A stretch of DNA of 64,000 nucleotides from Marinoscillum pacificum (GCF_024714495.1 NZ_JAMZMJ010000001.1:1550001-1614000), one strand, 5' to 3'; shown: positions 20,169 through 28,837, counted from the first letter of the stretch. Numbers and translations: made by a program. Notes: generated by a model not told the origin, from the letters alone.

Positions 20169-20328
20169 GTTCGCCTTTCACCCTTTTATTCCCTAAAGGG
20201 AAGGCGAAAAACTTTATTCAATCATTTTTTCACCAATTAGCCTGCCGTGAGCCACTTGTCGTGCACCTCTTAAAAGAGAGGGCATCATTTGTCTTAACTT
20301 AATAGCATTTCTATGCACCCTTTAAAGG
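20169..20328. repeat. Cluster of short A/T-centred palindromes in a gene-free spacer
   Basis: The 301-base spacer 20067-20367 has no gene that I can support. It holds the REP-like hairpin and then three dyads with a pyrimidine arm, an A/T centre and a purine arm: TTCCCTAAAGGGAA nested inside TTCGCCTT/AAGGCGAA (20170-20208), CCTCTTAAAAGAGAGG (20266-20281) and CCTTTAAAGG (20319-20328). They could be decayed repeat units, terminators of the minus-strand neighbour, or operators of the Crp/Fnr gene; the sequence alone does not decide. Confidence 0.5.
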
Positions 20329-20367
20329 AGCCAAATTGATTACTTATGTATTAGATTAGCCATAGCA

Positions 20368-20904
20368 ATGGACATCATCAAAGAGCTATATCATCGAATC
20401 AATCAACTCAACCTTTGGAGGAAGACGATTGAGCTTAAGCGTAATGATTTCCTAAAATCTGCTGGTACTACTGACACGAATCTCTATTACGTAGTAGAAG
20501 GAAGTCTAAAAGCATCCATCATAACGGATGAAACAGAACACATCATTCGGTTTGGGTATCAACATGACTTCATTGCTTCACTGGATAGTTTCATCACTGA
20601 AAGCGCTTCGGACCTATTCATTCAGGCGATCAAAAAATCTACGCTCAAGGTCATTTCGAAGAATGACTATATGGACTTTGTTCATGACAACACGGAAAAC
20701 AGAGAGCTCTGGGAAACTACCTTACAACTTCTGATTGTACAGCAAATGGAACGTGAACGAGACCTATTAACCAATTCTCCTAAAGAACGCTATGAACGAG
20801 TTCTCAAAAGAAGTCCCAGGCTGTTTCAGGAAATCCCCAACAAACACATCGCTTCCTACCTGCGAATGACTCCCGAAACGCTCTCTCGACTCAAAAAGGC
20901 TTGA
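20368..20904 (+). CDS. Crp/Fnr-family transcriptional regulator
   Basis: A 178-residue regulator. The N-terminal half is a cyclic-nucleotide-binding beta-roll (YYVVEGSLKASI, then HIIRFGYQHDFIASL). A dimerisation helix is followed by a short winged helix ending HIASYLRMTPETLSRL. There are no cysteines for an iron-sulfur cluster and the cNMP phosphate-binding Arg motif is not obvious, as in many Bacteroidota members, so the ligand is unknown. It is followed after 53 bases by a DinB-like gene in the same direction, a common pairing. Confidence 0.88.
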   Translation: MDIIKELYHRINQLNLWRKTIELKRNDFLKSAGTTDTNLYYVVEGSLKASIITDETEHIIRFGYQHDFIASLDSFITESASDLFIQAIKKSTLKVISKNDYMDFVHDNTENRELWETTLQLLIVQQMERERDLLTNSPKERYERVLKRSPRLFQEIPNKHIASYLRMTPETLSRLKKA

Positions 20905-20957
20905 TCTCAATCAATTTTTAAGTCCGCTGATTGCTCGTACTTTGTAAAAAAGATCAA

Positions 20958-21524
20958 ATGAACTCATCTACACTGCTTAACGAACTACGAGAAATCACAC
21001 GGACCAACATCAAGGAAGTCAATCAGTTGCTCGAGCTTGACTCAGAACAACTGAACTACAAACCTTCCTCTGAAAGCTGGAGTATCCTGGAATGCATGGA
21101 ACACCTCAATCGTTATGGTGATTTTTACATTCCAGAAATTACGCAACGAATCAAGCAGTCAAAACATGGCAAGTCTAACACCTTCCAAACAGGACTTCTT
21201 GGAGACTACTTTGCCAAAAGCATGCTACCTAAGGAGAAGCTGAACAAGATGAAGACGTTTAAATCCATGAATCCGAATAACAGCCAACTGGATGCAAGTG
21301 TACTAAACACCTTCCTGGATCAACAACAGCAGCTATTGAAGCTGCTAGACCAATGTAAAAACATCAATCTCACCAAAACCAAAACAGCCATCTCCATTTC
21401 CAAACTGATCAAACTAAGACTAGGCGACACTCTTCGAGTAGTCATTTACCACAACTGGCGTCATGTGGTGCAGGCAAAGAAGGTGGTTAAGCTGGTGAGT
21501 GTTGCACCGGTGGAGGTAGGGTGA
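20958..21524 (+). CDS. DinB-family protein
   Basis: A 188-residue four-helix-bundle protein of the DinB/YfiT superfamily. Typical signs are the first helix with LLELDSEQLNYKPSSESWSI, then ECMEHLNRYGDFY with a metal-type His, and the last-helix GDTLRVVIYHNWRHVVQ with two further His. Members are metal-dependent thiol transferases or hydrolases, or have unknown roles. I place the start at the ATG reading MNSSTLL; a weaker upstream start adds nine residues. It probably belongs with the preceding Crp/Fnr gene. Confidence 0.82.
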   Translation: MNSSTLLNELREITRTNIKEVNQLLELDSEQLNYKPSSESWSILECMEHLNRYGDFYIPEITQRIKQSKHGKSNTFQTGLLGDYFAKSMLPKEKLNKMKTFKSMNPNNSQLDASVLNTFLDQQQQLLKLLDQCKNINLTKTKTAISISKLIKLRLGDTLRVVIYHNWRHVVQAKKVVKLVSVAPVEVG

Positions 21525-21534
21525 GGTCAACCAA

Positions 21535-21877
21535 TCATAAAAGACGAAGTTTATCTTTTTCCCAATTCATAGGGTTTTGAATGATGTAATTAGAAATACG
21601 TTGATAGGATGCCTCATCACGAATGATGTGATCATGAAACCGTGATTGCCATGCAAAACCGGAAAATGCATCCGATTCCATTTTCCGCACCTGGGTGGTT
21701 ACCGATGATTTGATGCCACGAATGATGGATGCCAGATTTTTGGATTGCGGTCCAAATTGATTGGGCCAAAGTTTGGATGACGGTGAAAATTGTGGGATAG
21801 GCACCGTTCGATGCATAATCCCAGTATGGGTGGCGTGCGGAATCGTTGCGGTACTTGTTTAGGTATAGTTTGGCCAT
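21535..21877 (-). pseudogene. Decayed REP-associated tyrosine transposase (RAYT)
   Basis: Two reading frames hold the two ends of one Y1/HUH transposase of the TnpA_REP type. The frame starting at 21877 gives the N-terminus (KYRNDSARHPYWDYASNGAY). A second frame ending at 21535 gives the C-terminus (FGPQSKNLASIIRGIKSSV, then WQSRFHDHIIRDEASYQR). Between them about 60-70 residues, including the HUH metal motif, are missing and the frame is shifted near 21800. It cannot make an active enzyme. A REP-like hairpin lies 53 bases upstream of its start. Confidence 0.85.
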
Positions 21878-21929
21878 GTCATTGTGGCTAATTCGGGTTT
21901 TCTAAGATCTGACCTATTACCATCATACT

Positions 21930-21953
21930 CAATACCCTAATTCGGGTATTTTG
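21930..21953. repeat. REP-like hairpin, copy 2
   Basis: AATACCC (21931-21937) pairs with GGGTATT (21944-21950), followed by TTG. It differs from copy 1 at 20122 in two loop bases only. It sits just 5' of the transposase remnant, the usual position of REP units relative to RAYT genes. Confidence 0.72.
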
Positions 21954-22045
21954 AATGGGTTGTTTAAAACTTCCCTCCTCAAACGCACAGTTTTCCCCTT
22001 ATCTAAGTACGCTAGAAGTCCAAAACTGGAGTTTTCAATTAAAAA

Positions 22046-22534
22046 TCAATAACTAATCACCACCTCTTTGCCCTGACCGATCTCGGTTACTGTGACAATG
22101 AATAGGTAGTTGTAGTCATTTTCGTCGAGCTGGGAATACTTCTTATCACCGATGAGTTCGTTGACTAAGTCTGGAATGGTGTTGGAATGACCAGCTATCA
22201 ATACTGTTTCTCCAAGATGTTTATCTAACGTCTCCTTAAGAAAGCCTTTTTCCATGGGTTTGTATTCAGTTACTTCCATGTCATTGGCTTTGGCAGTTGG
22301 AGCTACGGTAGCTCTTGTTCGCGCATACGGCGTACTGTACACGGCATTGATCTCTTGACTCACAAGCAACTCCTTCAACTTCATGGAGCGCTGTATTCCT
22401 TCTTTGGTCAAGGCAGGATCTTTACTACCATCCTCCACCTTTTCGGCATGTCTTACCAGGATAAATGTAGTTGACTGTGCGTTTGACAGCAATGCGCCAG
22501 CAACACACACCAATAAGAATACTATCTTCTTCAT
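22046..22534 (-). CDS. Exported histidine phosphatase family protein
   Basis: A 162-residue branch-1 histidine phosphatase. A cleavable signal peptide ends near SNAQ. The catalytic RHAE motif is in FILVRHAEKVEDG, with the phosphate-binding Arg in YARTRAT and the second His in IAGHSNT. The core is compact, like SixA or short phosphoglycerate-mutase-like enzymes, and it should act in the periplasm on an unknown phosphomonoester. It is adjacent (one base) to the TMEM220-like gene and probably cotranscribed. Confidence 0.88.
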   Translation of the reverse strand: MKKIVFLLVCVAGALLSNAQSTTFILVRHAEKVEDGSKDPALTKEGIQRSMKLKELLVSQEINAVYSTPYARTRATVAPTAKANDMEVTEYKPMEKGFLKETLDKHLGETVLIAGHSNTIPDLVNELIGDKKYSQLDENDYNYLFIVTVTEIGQGKEVVISY

Positions 22535-22535
22535 A

Positions 22536-22904
22536 TTACTTGATTTTGCTTCGTTTCAGATAACTCAATGCAATTACAGCAATTATTAAGCCACCAAATT
22601 CTCGTGCTCCTTCTATCCATGGGTCTTCTGCTTTCATTTTCCCAACCAAATCTGATTTATTGGAGCTATTCCAAAAGTCAATCACACTGGGAATAAACGT
22701 GAATGCATAGAAGGTTAATATTAACAACAAAGTGATGATCAGCGGACCAAAGTTCACCTGTGGAAATTGTGTTTTCACAATCGCCACCAAAGCCACGGAA
22801 CCATAGATCAAGATCCACAACCATGGATCAGGATCATTGTATTGAACAGCTGCAAATACGACAAATAAGCCAGCAATTATGTAATGGATCACTTTTGAGT
22901 TCAT
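22536..22904 (-). CDS. TMEM220-family membrane protein
   Basis: A 122-residue protein with four predicted membrane helices. The segment AAVQYNDPDPWLWILIYG in the first loop and the late EGAREFGGLII are hallmarks of the TMEM220 family, shared by bacteria and animals, without known function. It precedes the histidine phosphatase gene in the same direction. Confidence 0.82.
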   Translation of the reverse strand: MNSKVIHYIIAGLFVVFAAVQYNDPDPWLWILIYGSVALVAIVKTQFPQVNFGPLIITLLLILTFYAFTFIPSVIDFWNSSNKSDLVGKMKAEDPWIEGAREFGGLIIAVIALSYLKRSKIK

Positions 22905-22958
22905 GCGCCAAAGGTAATCGTACTTAACAAGTTAGAACCACTATTCGTTGTGATTTTC

Positions 22959-23372
22959 ATGAAAGGTTTATTCTCACTCTTATTCCTATTAACCGTACTA
23001 ACAATTAATGCTCAAGATCTCAGCGCATATCAATGGCAAAATAGACTATTGGTTATCCTAAGTTATCAGGAGAATAACCCAATGATTGAGAAGCAACTGA
23101 GGGAATTGAAAAGCCAGCAACAAGCTTTGGAAGAACGTCGACTGCTAACGGTAGTCATGACTCCTGAAAAATACAAGCTCGCTTCAGAAGAGAACAAGTG
23201 GGTTGCGGGAAGCAATTATTCGAGTTACCAGTCAGGCAAAGTGTTTGAAGTCTTACTGATCGGATTAGATGGTCAAATCAAACAGAGAGAGACCGGCATA
23301 TTTACCGCCGGAAAACTCCTCTCTATTATTGATTCCATGCCTATGCGCCAGGCAGAGATTAGGGGATATTAG
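22959..23372 (+). CDS. DUF4174 secreted protein
   Basis: A 137-residue exported protein with a signal peptide ending near NAQD. The mature part fits DUF4174, a thioredoxin-like fold without a CxxC pair: YQWQNRLLVIL at the start, a central ERRLLTVVM strand, LLIGLDGQIKQR, and the closing DSMPMRQAE. Function is unknown. The ATG reading MKGLFS is chosen over a GTG three codons earlier because it gives a normal signal peptide. It is convergent with the PAF-AH-like gene five bases away. Confidence 0.8.
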   Translation: MKGLFSLLFLLTVLTINAQDLSAYQWQNRLLVILSYQENNPMIEKQLRELKSQQQALEERRLLTVVMTPEKYKLASEENKWVAGSNYSSYQSGKVFEVLLIGLDGQIKQRETGIFTAGKLLSIIDSMPMRQAEIRGY

Positions 23373-23377
23373 TCCTT

Positions 23378-24844
23378 TTACCGAATCGAGTCCCCCACAT
23401 GGACGGTCATTTCTAACTTATCATATTCGGCACCAATTGCTTTTGGATCAGCATTGGGATCATTTTTAAGGTTCTGATCAAAGAAAGCAGTTGTCAATTT
23501 GGTTACGATTTCCATTCCTTCATAAGGATCAATGGTTCCCGTTCCGGCCAGTTCATTCACTGGAATCATGAATGGAATATCCATAAAATTCGGGTGTCCT
23601 GAATTCAGCAATTTGGTTTCGTAGAAGTAGTCCGTACTCTTGTTGATGTAAATATGTGAATTGACATCTTCATGCTCGGCTGGCCAATCTGCAGAGATGT
23701 ACAAGAATGGAATCTGATAAGTCGTATCAATCAAATTACCCCACGTAATTCCATCCAGATTTGCTGCAGCTTTCACTCTAGTGTCCATCAAGGGCACTTT
23801 CCCAGCAGATCCACCACCGTTGGAGTGACCAAACACACCCAGTCTATCCAGATCCAACTTACCTTTTAGAAGTCCTGATGCATTCCACGATTCTAACTCG
23901 TCGATCACCTTGATCATGTCCCAAGCCCATCGGTTCATGGATTCACTTTCATAAAATTTATTGACTGCTTTTTGTACAATAGGATGTCTGGCTTCATAGT
24001 CCAAACCATCCTTGAATGCAGCGATCAAGGGCTCCATAGCAGCCATTCCACCATCAGAAATGCGGCGTTGAAAATCGAAATCAAAGTAAACCGCTCTACC
24101 GTCAGGAAAAGTAGTACCCAAACTCTCGTAGGTATGGTTCATATTAATAATCACATATCCCTGACTTGCCAGCTCTGTCAGCAAAGCATAATAACCTGTA
24201 GCCTTGGAGCCATACCCATGGGAGAAGATCAAAATCGGAAACTTGCCTTCAGCTACTGGAATATCTCTATAGACATAGGTTTTCACATAATCCAGATAGT
24301 TTAGCATTCCCGGAGATAACCCATACTTTGTGGCAAACCCTGCTCTGCTCGTTTGATCTACATAAGGCTCTCCTTCCAATTTCGAAACGTCTGCATCACT
24401 TGGATACCACACTTTCACCATCAATTCACGCTTGTCGGAAGGGTCTTCTGTCACCACTTCGTCCATTTTCGTTTTCAAGTAAATATCTTCTGTACCTACG
24501 TTGTATGCTCCTCGAGGATCTGGCAAAGAGAAAACAGGTAATGCTTTGGGTAGAACCCATCCAACAGCTACAACGATCAGCACTCCAAGGTATCCGAGTA
24601 TCCGCAAGAAGGTGATCCTTGCTTTGGTATCTGGCTTGACCACTTTTAATCTCCACGCCAATATGGCTAGCAAAAAATAAACAGGTATCATCTGCCATCT
24701 TCCACCTTCTATCACCAGGTGCATCAGCACTAGTGAAGCCAGGATAATCAGGACAATATTGGCCTGTACCATTCGAAGCAATGGGCGTTTCACAAATGGT
24801 AGAATAGTGACTACCAGCAATAAAATAAATTCTAATGTTCTCAT
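23378..24844 (-). CDS. PAF-acetylhydrolase-like alpha/beta hydrolase with membrane N-terminus
   Basis: A 488-residue protein. About 100 N-terminal residues form three or four membrane helices; the rest is an alpha/beta hydrolase related to PAF-acetylhydrolase. Supporting motifs are PILIFSHGYGS (oxyanion region), the nucleophile elbow GHSNGG with Ser341, an Asp in NLDG and a late His in SGHPNFMD. The catalytic domain probably faces the periplasm. The substrate may be an oxidised or short-chain phospholipid or another ester; this is inference from family. Confidence 0.83.
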   Translation of the reverse strand: MRTLEFILLLVVTILPFVKRPLLRMVQANIVLIILASLVLMHLVIEGGRWQMIPVYFLLAILAWRLKVVKPDTKARITFLRILGYLGVLIVVAVGWVLPKALPVFSLPDPRGAYNVGTEDIYLKTKMDEVVTEDPSDKRELMVKVWYPSDADVSKLEGEPYVDQTSRAGFATKYGLSPGMLNYLDYVKTYVYRDIPVAEGKFPILIFSHGYGSKATGYYALLTELASQGYVIINMNHTYESLGTTFPDGRAVYFDFDFQRRISDGGMAAMEPLIAAFKDGLDYEARHPIVQKAVNKFYESESMNRWAWDMIKVIDELESWNASGLLKGKLDLDRLGVFGHSNGGGSAGKVPLMDTRVKAAANLDGITWGNLIDTTYQIPFLYISADWPAEHEDVNSHIYINKSTDYFYETKLLNSGHPNFMDIPFMIPVNELAGTGTIDPYEGMEIVTKLTTAFFDQNLKNDPNADPKAIGAEYDKLEMTVHVGDSIR

Positions 24845-25079
24845 GTTGTCAATTGAATTTTAGGAAACAAATTGGTCCTCCAAAACTAGATCTGAGGCTT
24901 CCAAAATGCTATGTAGAATCCACTGACTAAAGCGTCATTCGTCGATAAAAACGGCTTCATTAAACCAAAAACGAATAAAAATTGACGAAAACCAACATAT
25001 CCTCGACAAAGAATAAAAAAGCATGAAGGGCAATTAATTCAGGTTGTTTTACTTTGCAACCCTACCAGACTAAAACCAA

Positions 25080-26207
25080 ATGCGCACTCAACTATTTCAG
25101 CTACTACTAGTGATGACGATCCTATGTGTAGCATCTTGTAAGAAGCTAAACGAAGAACCAGACGAGAAACAAGTCAGCACCCTTCTGGATTGCTTTGAGC
25201 CTAATGATACTTTGATTATTGAAAACAGAACGTTTTCCATGGGGTTTAGTACATGGCCTTTTGGATCCTCTCCTCAAGCCAAACAGGAAACATATGCTTC
25301 AATAGCTGAATTTTCAGACATATACTCAGAACAATTTGATGATCATATTCCTTGGTTTGGACTAAGAGATGGAAGACCACTGCCTCAGCAAGCTTCTTCT
25401 GATCTGAATACCAGAGTAAACAATATCATTTCATCAAATGATCTCGTTTTGTCCGTTAGTCTATTCAATCCCGAACGGAATGATCTAATAACAGGATATA
25501 ATGGACAAACACCTACATATGGGAGCATATCGGATCAGGAAATTGAGGATACTTACTTCAAATACATAACGATCATGGCTGATGAGTTTCCTAACTTGAA
25601 ATATCTGGTGGTAGCCATGGAAGTGAACGAATTTTATTTGAAAAGTCCAGAAAAATGGGATGATTATAAAACGCTTATGTCGAACCTCAAACCCAGGCTA
25701 TATGAGCGCTATCCTGGAGTCCTAATTTCCGAATCGATCACATTGCACAATCTATCTACTAGTAGCAACCAACAATATGTAGATAATATTATTTCCTATG
25801 TCAATGAATTGGACTTTGTTGCCATAAGCTACTACCCTTTCCTACATGGAGCTTTGGAAGACAATCAGATTCAAGATGATTTTGACTTTCTTCATGATAA
25901 AATCACTAAGCCCATAGCGATTGTTGAAACAGGTCAAATAGCGGAGACACTAGAAGTACCAGAAGTAACGTTAGAAGCAGATGAATGTACCCAGAAAGAT
26001 TATGTACAGTTACTTCTATCCAATGCCAATTCGCATGATTATGAATTTGTGATTTGGTGGACACATAAAGACTATGACGAGCTCTATGAAACATTTCCGG
26101 ATGATGTAAAGGCACTTGGTAGAATCTGGAGAGATGCTGGATTGATCAATGAAGCAGATCAGAATCGACCTGGTTTCAGAGAGTGGGAAGCTGTTTTTAA
26201 CAATTAA
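25080..26207 (+). CDS. Clan GH-A-like glycosidase lipoprotein
   Basis: A 375-residue lipoprotein; the signal ends in the lipobox VASC. The mature part reads as a TIM-barrel glycosidase. The strand-4 motif VVAMEVNEF places a candidate acid/base at Glu184, and PIAIVETG places a candidate nucleophile at Glu283. FVAISYYPF and FVIWWTHKD fill the expected strands near the active site. It resembles distant GH53-like or related clan GH-A enzymes, but the family cannot be fixed by eye. No SusC/SusD pair or other carbohydrate gene is adjacent. A partial -7 element (TACTTTG) lies at 25050-25056. Confidence 0.65.
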   Translation: MRTQLFQLLLVMTILCVASCKKLNEEPDEKQVSTLLDCFEPNDTLIIENRTFSMGFSTWPFGSSPQAKQETYASIAEFSDIYSEQFDDHIPWFGLRDGRPLPQQASSDLNTRVNNIISSNDLVLSVSLFNPERNDLITGYNGQTPTYGSISDQEIEDTYFKYITIMADEFPNLKYLVVAMEVNEFYLKSPEKWDDYKTLMSNLKPRLYERYPGVLISESITLHNLSTSSNQQYVDNIISYVNELDFVAISYYPFLHGALEDNQIQDDFDFLHDKITKPIAIVETGQIAETLEVPEVTLEADECTQKDYVQLLLSNANSHDYEFVIWWTHKDYDELYETFPDDVKALGRIWRDAGLINEADQNRPGFREWEAVFNN

Positions 26208-26259
26208 TCTTAACAATCGGTAAGAGTCCGCAGTTCATAAGGTGTAACCATTCACATTT

Positions 26260-26427
26260 ATGAAAAAAGGACTCATTATCTCCATATTAGTAATAGCCGG
26301 AATTTTAGTTGCCGGGGGACTTGTGATCAATGCTATCCTGGAAATTGCTGAAGCAATCGTTGGCTTTGTAATTTTCCTGGTTGTTGTATTGGCAGGTTTT
26401 GGAATTTTCAAATTGAAGCAGAGCTAA
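26260..26427 (+). CDS. Small two-helix membrane protein
   Basis: A 55-residue reading frame with ATG start and TAA stop. It begins MKKGLIISILVIAG and has two hydrophobic stretches separated by the short polar turn LEIAEAI, ending in KLKQS. The positively charged ends and clean membrane pattern look like a real protein. It is 52 bases after the glycosidase-like gene and three bases from the convergent lipoprotein gene. Function unknown. Confidence 0.6.
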   Translation: MKKGLIISILVIAGILVAGGLVINAILEIAEAIVGFVIFLVVVLAGFGIFKLKQS

Positions 26428-26430
26428 CTC

Positions 26431-27270
26431 TTAGTATCTGTAACGCTCTACGACCTCATCAAACTCGATCAATTGACCACCTAATTCATGACAATCCTGA
26501 ACGATGACTGGGAAGTTATCAATTGAGTCCGCAGGAATAAGGTAATTATAAGATCCTTCAGGCCCCTTATATATGTATATGTTCTGGTCCTCGTAAAGCA
26601 ACTCTATCAAATGTGTTCCTCCCTTTTTCGTTCTTAGTTCAAGTTTTTTGTCTGTATTAGTAATCACTTCATCAATTACTTCAGGAGCCAAGCCATCCAT
26701 GTAATAGTTAACAATTGCTGAATCTGAAATGGTAATACCTTGAATATGAAAATCACACAGAGACAAATAATTATAGAATTCTAAATTGTAGCGATAAAGA
26801 GGTTTCCAATTACCGATAAACTTAGATTTTAGCCTGTGATATTCAGGTCCATTTCTTGAAAATAGATTGGAATATTGAATGCTATCATCTTCATCTTGGA
26901 AACCATAACCTGATTTTATTCTTTGATGAAATCGAGAGTTCGGAATGGCATCTACAAAAACATAAACTTGATTACTATTATCTCCAGAAGTGAATGCAAT
27001 TAGCTTAACTGGTTCATCAATAGCAAGGCGCTCTCTTATGTCAGATTCTAATTCTGCAATATTGAAAACTTCATTATTATTAGTTGTTAATCTTTTCAAC
27101 TTCGTCTCCAGCCTTTTAATCTTTTTCTCTTGAGATTTAACCTCTCGATTCTTTTGCTCTAGTAATTCTGATTTTTCTTTTATTTGATCGTTCAAATCAC
27201 GAATTGCATTAGAATCTGCAGAACTACATGAAATTGCTACCAGAGAAAGAAATGCTATTAATTTATTCAA
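26431..27270 (-). CDS. Coiled-coil lipoprotein of unknown function
   Basis: A 279-residue protein with a lipoprotein signal (VAISC). Residues about 22-65 are a strong coiled coil rich in Glu, Lys and Gln. The remainder is a soluble domain with alternating strand pattern that I do not recognise. The start is a TTG reading into NKLIAF; no ATG is available near it, and it gives the correct signal length. Alone on the minus strand, between a small membrane protein and the DUF6624-like gene. Confidence 0.65.
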   Translation of the reverse strand: MNKLIAFLSLVAISCSSADSNAIRDLNDQIKEKSELLEQKNREVKSQEKKIKRLETKLKRLTTNNNEVFNIAELESDIRERLAIDEPVKLIAFTSGDNSNQVYVFVDAIPNSRFHQRIKSGYGFQDEDDSIQYSNLFSRNGPEYHRLKSKFIGNWKPLYRYNLEFYNYLSLCDFHIQGITISDSAIVNYYMDGLAPEVIDEVITNTDKKLELRTKKGGTHLIELLYEDQNIYIYKGPEGSYNYLIPADSIDNFPVIVQDCHELGGQLIEFDEVVERYRY

Positions 27271-27491
27271 TATGGGAATCGACTTCAGATTAGTTTACTG
27301 CTAACTAATTTATAGAAAATTGGCTGAACCCAATATTCCGTCAGATTCATACCAATTGTGTTTTGAAAATCGAACGTTAAGAATTCTTTGACTTTCTTAA
27401 GATTCATCTTAGCTCAGAAAACCTAAAAAAACCGATAAGGTTATGCAGATAATTTTTGAAGTGTTCTTTCTTAGGTGATTTGCACACAATT

Positions 27492-28091
27492 TCAATCGAT
27501 CCAACCAACCTTCCTTCTCCATTCAGTCACTTGCTGATGTCTTTCCTGGAGGTCTTCTGGAGCTCTTTGTCCTTCACTTTGGGCTCTTTGTCTAATTATC
27601 GTGGTTTGTTCAGCTATTGAATTGAGACCTATTTCTTTGCGTCTTTTATCCACTAAAGAAACATCATCCATCTGGTTAGGATTCAATTCACCATTTTCAT
27701 TCCAATCAAATTGAGTTCCATAAAGCTGCGGATTGCCTTCCAATACAGCGATTCGGTCTTTCAAATAGGCGAGATCAATAGGATTTGCTTTTTGATGGTG
27801 TACTTCCTTTTCTAAAAGTGATGCACACCTGCGCATGAAATTAGGTTTGGATATGGCGTGTTGTATCACTAACCATGCAGCTTTCGAGGCCTCCTCTCCT
27901 ACTTTCCCTTCGGTTGGAAAACCAATATCCTGTATAATTTCTTCTAAATCTTCAGCATTCTTGATATGCAAAGCCTCCATTTGCGGATGATAGCCATCAA
28001 ACAGCTCACCGGATTGGATGAGATGATTACGGAGTTCTAAATCCGCATTACTTAATTCTATAATCTTGTTGGATAATTCCTTAATTGCCAT
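27492..28091 (-). CDS. DUF6624-like protein
   Basis: A 199-residue cytoplasmic protein. The pattern IQDIGFPTEGKVGEEASKAA, then WLVIQHAI, LKDRIAVLEG and QLYGTQFD agrees with DUF6624, a family of unknown function common in Bacteroidota and often near regulatory genes. The C-terminal part after residue 165 is charged and may be disordered. The upstream spacer holds the terminator of the HepT/MntA pair. Confidence 0.7.
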   Translation of the reverse strand: MAIKELSNKIIELSNADLELRNHLIQSGELFDGYHPQMEALHIKNAEDLEEIIQDIGFPTEGKVGEEASKAAWLVIQHAISKPNFMRRCASLLEKEVHHQKANPIDLAYLKDRIAVLEGNPQLYGTQFDWNENGELNPNQMDDVSLVDKRRKEIGLNSIAEQTTIIRQRAQSEGQRAPEDLQERHQQVTEWRRKVGWID

Positions 28092-28126
28092 CTGTGATCA
28101 ATCTACAGGATTCTACATTCAGTTAT

Positions 28127-28160
28127 CCTAAAAACGCCAGCGGTTTTCCACTGGCGTTTC
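28127..28160 (-). terminator. Intrinsic terminator of MntA/HepT, copy A of a repeated hairpin
   Basis: On the minus strand an 11-base stem (AACGCCAGTGG with CCGCTGGCGTT, one G-T pair) surrounds an AAAA loop, followed by TTTT. It lies 29 bases after the hepT stop. A 30-base copy with one change is at 28891-28920. Confidence 0.85.
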
Positions 28161-28188
28161 ACATATATGACTTTATTACAATTCTTAT

Positions 28189-28545
28189 TTAGAAGTCACC
28201 ATTCTTATCAATCAAACTATCAATTTCATTTTTGAGCTTTGGAAGATGAGCAATTAAGATTGACCATATATTTTCATCGGACACACTATCATAGGCATGT
28301 ATGACATGATTTCTTAAACCAACAATAGATCTGGCATGACTAATTTTATCTTGATAGTTTTCGTCTCTTTTTAAAATTCGATTCAGTGCCTCTCCTATAA
28401 TTTCTAAATCCCTTTCAACAGCTCTCTTGAGCATTATATTATTCCGATATTGAAGGAAATCCATATCCTTTCCATCGAAATAGCTTTCAATTTCAGTAAT
28501 CGCTTGTTTTATATCATACAACCATTTCAAGGTGTATTCATCCAT
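28189..28545 (-). CDS. hepT: HepT-like HEPN ribonuclease toxin
   Basis: A 118-residue HEPN (DUF86) protein. The catalytic RX4HXY motif is intact (Arg78, His83, Tyr85 in LRNHVIHAY), preceded by the helix AVERDLEIIGEALNR typical of the family. HepT dimers cleave RNA; their partner MntA blocks them by adding AMP to the motif tyrosine. It overlaps the end of mntA by eight bases. Position and motifs make it a complete type VII toxin-antitoxin pair, flanked on both sides by nearly identical terminators. Confidence 0.92.
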   Translation of the reverse strand: MDEYTLKWLYDIKQAITEIESYFDGKDMDFLQYRNNIMLKRAVERDLEIIGEALNRILKRDENYQDKISHARSIVGLRNHVIHAYDSVSDENIWSILIAHLPKLKNEIDSLIDKNGDF

Positions 28546-28837
28546 AAACCAATTCTTTGCTATTATTTATGGACTCAATAAGAATAGGGTTTTTTAACGC
28601 TTGCTCCTCCAACAGATCAATATCTCTTCCAAACAAGCTCGATAATTCATTTTTCAGATCCAGGTAATTATTAAAATACTCAGAAAGCTCTACTGGCTGA
28701 AATTTGACTAGAAAATCAAGGTCACTTTGGTTGTTGAATCTTGAACTTAAGGCAGAACCAAATAGATATAACTTATCTACATAGTGCTTTGCGCATATAG
28801 ATTCAATACTATCCAAATGGTTATCAATGACTGTCAT
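28538..28837 (-). CDS. mntA: MntA-like nucleotidyltransferase antitoxin
   Basis: A 99-residue minimal nucleotidyltransferase. The GSx10DxD signature is intact: Gly27 and Ser28 in LFGSAL, then Asp39 and Asp41 in SDLDFLV. A third acidic residue is likely in GRDIDLLEE. In studied pairs this enzyme transfers AMP from ATP to HepT, neutralising it. It is the first gene of the pair; the hisB terminator lies 50 bases upstream. Confidence 0.92.
   Translation of the reverse strand: MTVIDNHLDSIESICAKHYVDKLYLFGSALSSRFNNQSDLDFLVKFQPVELSEYFNNYLDLKNELSSLFGRDIDLLEEQALKNPILIESINNSKELVYG

Noticed and set aside
21535-21877. Two separate small genes on the minus strand
   Set aside because: They are the front and back parts of one decayed transposase in different frames.
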